NCBI GenBank assembly: GCA_944393275.1
Contig: CALXZQ010000070.1
Coordinates: 1 to 5,647 of the forward strand
DNA from: an uncultured Clostridia bacterium
GTDB taxonomy: Bacteria; Bacillota; Clostridia; TANB77; CAG-508
DNA length: 5,647 bases
Reading direction: 5' to 3'
Position numbers and translations under genes: made by a program
Notes under the pieces: generated by a model
What the model saw: the letters and a program-made list of their open reading frames with translations, nothing else
Told to the model about the DNA's origin: nothing
The model's database searches: none
Part shown: positions 5,307 through 5,647 of the stretch, piece after piece
Layout of the letters: each line of letters starts with the position of its first letter
Numbering within the stretch: position 1 is the first letter of the stretch

Positions 5307-5647
5307 ATGTCAAACAAAAGTATTGGTGAAATGATTACTACATTAAGGAAAAAACAAGGAATGACGCAAAATGATTTAGCAGAAAAAATGAATGTTACAG
5401 ATAAGGCTGTTTCAAAATGGGAAAGAAACCTATCATGTCCAGATGTTAATTCTATCTCAAAGTTAGCAGAGATATTAGGAACAACAGTAGAAGAATTGTT
5501 AAACGCCCAAACACAAAAAGAAGATAATAATGCAGATGAAATCATTAATATAATATTAATTGGTATCGGACTTGCAATGGGAATTTCTATAATAGTAACA
5601 TCTATATTAAAACAACTTGAAATATATAATGGATTTATAATGCTAGG
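5307..5647 (+). CDS. XRE-family HTH regulator with membrane segment, 3'-truncated by window edge
   Basis: ATG 5307 follows AAGGAGGT (5293-5300) by 6 nt, and the frame stays open to the right edge (113 complete codons). Residues about 6-65 form a Cro/C1-type helix-turn-helix: IGEMITTLRKKQGMTQNDLA, then EKMNVTDKAVSKWERNLSCP with the typical KAVSKWE recognition helix, and SISKLAEILGTTVEELL. A polar linker (66-77) leads to a hydrophobic helix at about 79-101 (IINIILIGIGLAMGISIIV), and a further segment may begin before the edge. Bacillota encode many such XRE proteins with a C-terminal membrane part, whose signals are mostly unknown. It likely binds DNA from the membrane. Autoregulation through the palindrome just upstream is plausible. 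The C-terminal domain type is not visible. Confidence 0.9.
   Translation, partial: MSNKSIGEMITTLRKKQGMTQNDLAEKMNVTDKAVSKWERNLSCPDVNSISKLAEILGTTVEELLNAQTQKEDNNADEIINIILIGIGLAMGISIIVTSILKQLEIYNGFIML

Overview
The window is very AT-rich DNA with strong AGGAGG-type ribosome binding sites, short gene spacings and A/T-ending codons. It looks like a chromosomal stretch from a low-GC Bacillota, most likely a member of the Clostridia. All Trp codons I read inside genes are TGG, and TGA, TAA and TAG all act as stops, so a standard code fits. I see no rRNA, tRNA, CRISPR array, insertion sequence or prophage gene.

Layout from left to right: (a) the 3' part of an HD-domain metal-dependent phosphohydrolase, cut by the left edge, followed after 25 nt by a complete CNNM/CorC-HlyC family membrane protein; (b) a strong intrinsic terminator at 2221-2244, then a fresh promoter and a two-gene ECF sigma / anti-sigma operon with a 4-nt ATGA overlap; (c) a hairpin at 3447-3481, then a VanZ-like membrane protein with its own extended -10 promoter; (d) on the minus strand, a 51-codon GTG-start gene whose 3' end overlaps the vanZ-like gene tail to tail by 27 nt; (e) a divergent intergenic region leading to a phosphoribosyltransferase-like gene followed after 1 nt by a 93-aa membrane-anchored protein; (f) an intergenic region with a perfect TATAAT and a cluster of inverted and direct TAAACTA half-sites, then an XRE-type regulator with a membrane segment, cut by the right edge.

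The most interesting item is the anti-sigma factor. Its N-terminus is a textbook zinc-binding anti-sigma domain (C5-x25-H31-x3-C35-x2-C38), followed by one membrane helix and then an extracytoplasmic domain that reads like the extracellular domain of the cell-division protein FtsX. In FtsX this domain contacts peptidoglycan hydrolases or their adaptors. The arrangement therefore suggests, as inference only, an ECF sigma switch controlled by the state of cell-wall hydrolases or by wall integrity. The other genes (transporter-like CNNM, VanZ-like, PRTase-like plus small anchored protein, membrane XRE) look like ordinary neighbours with no proven link to the sigma system.
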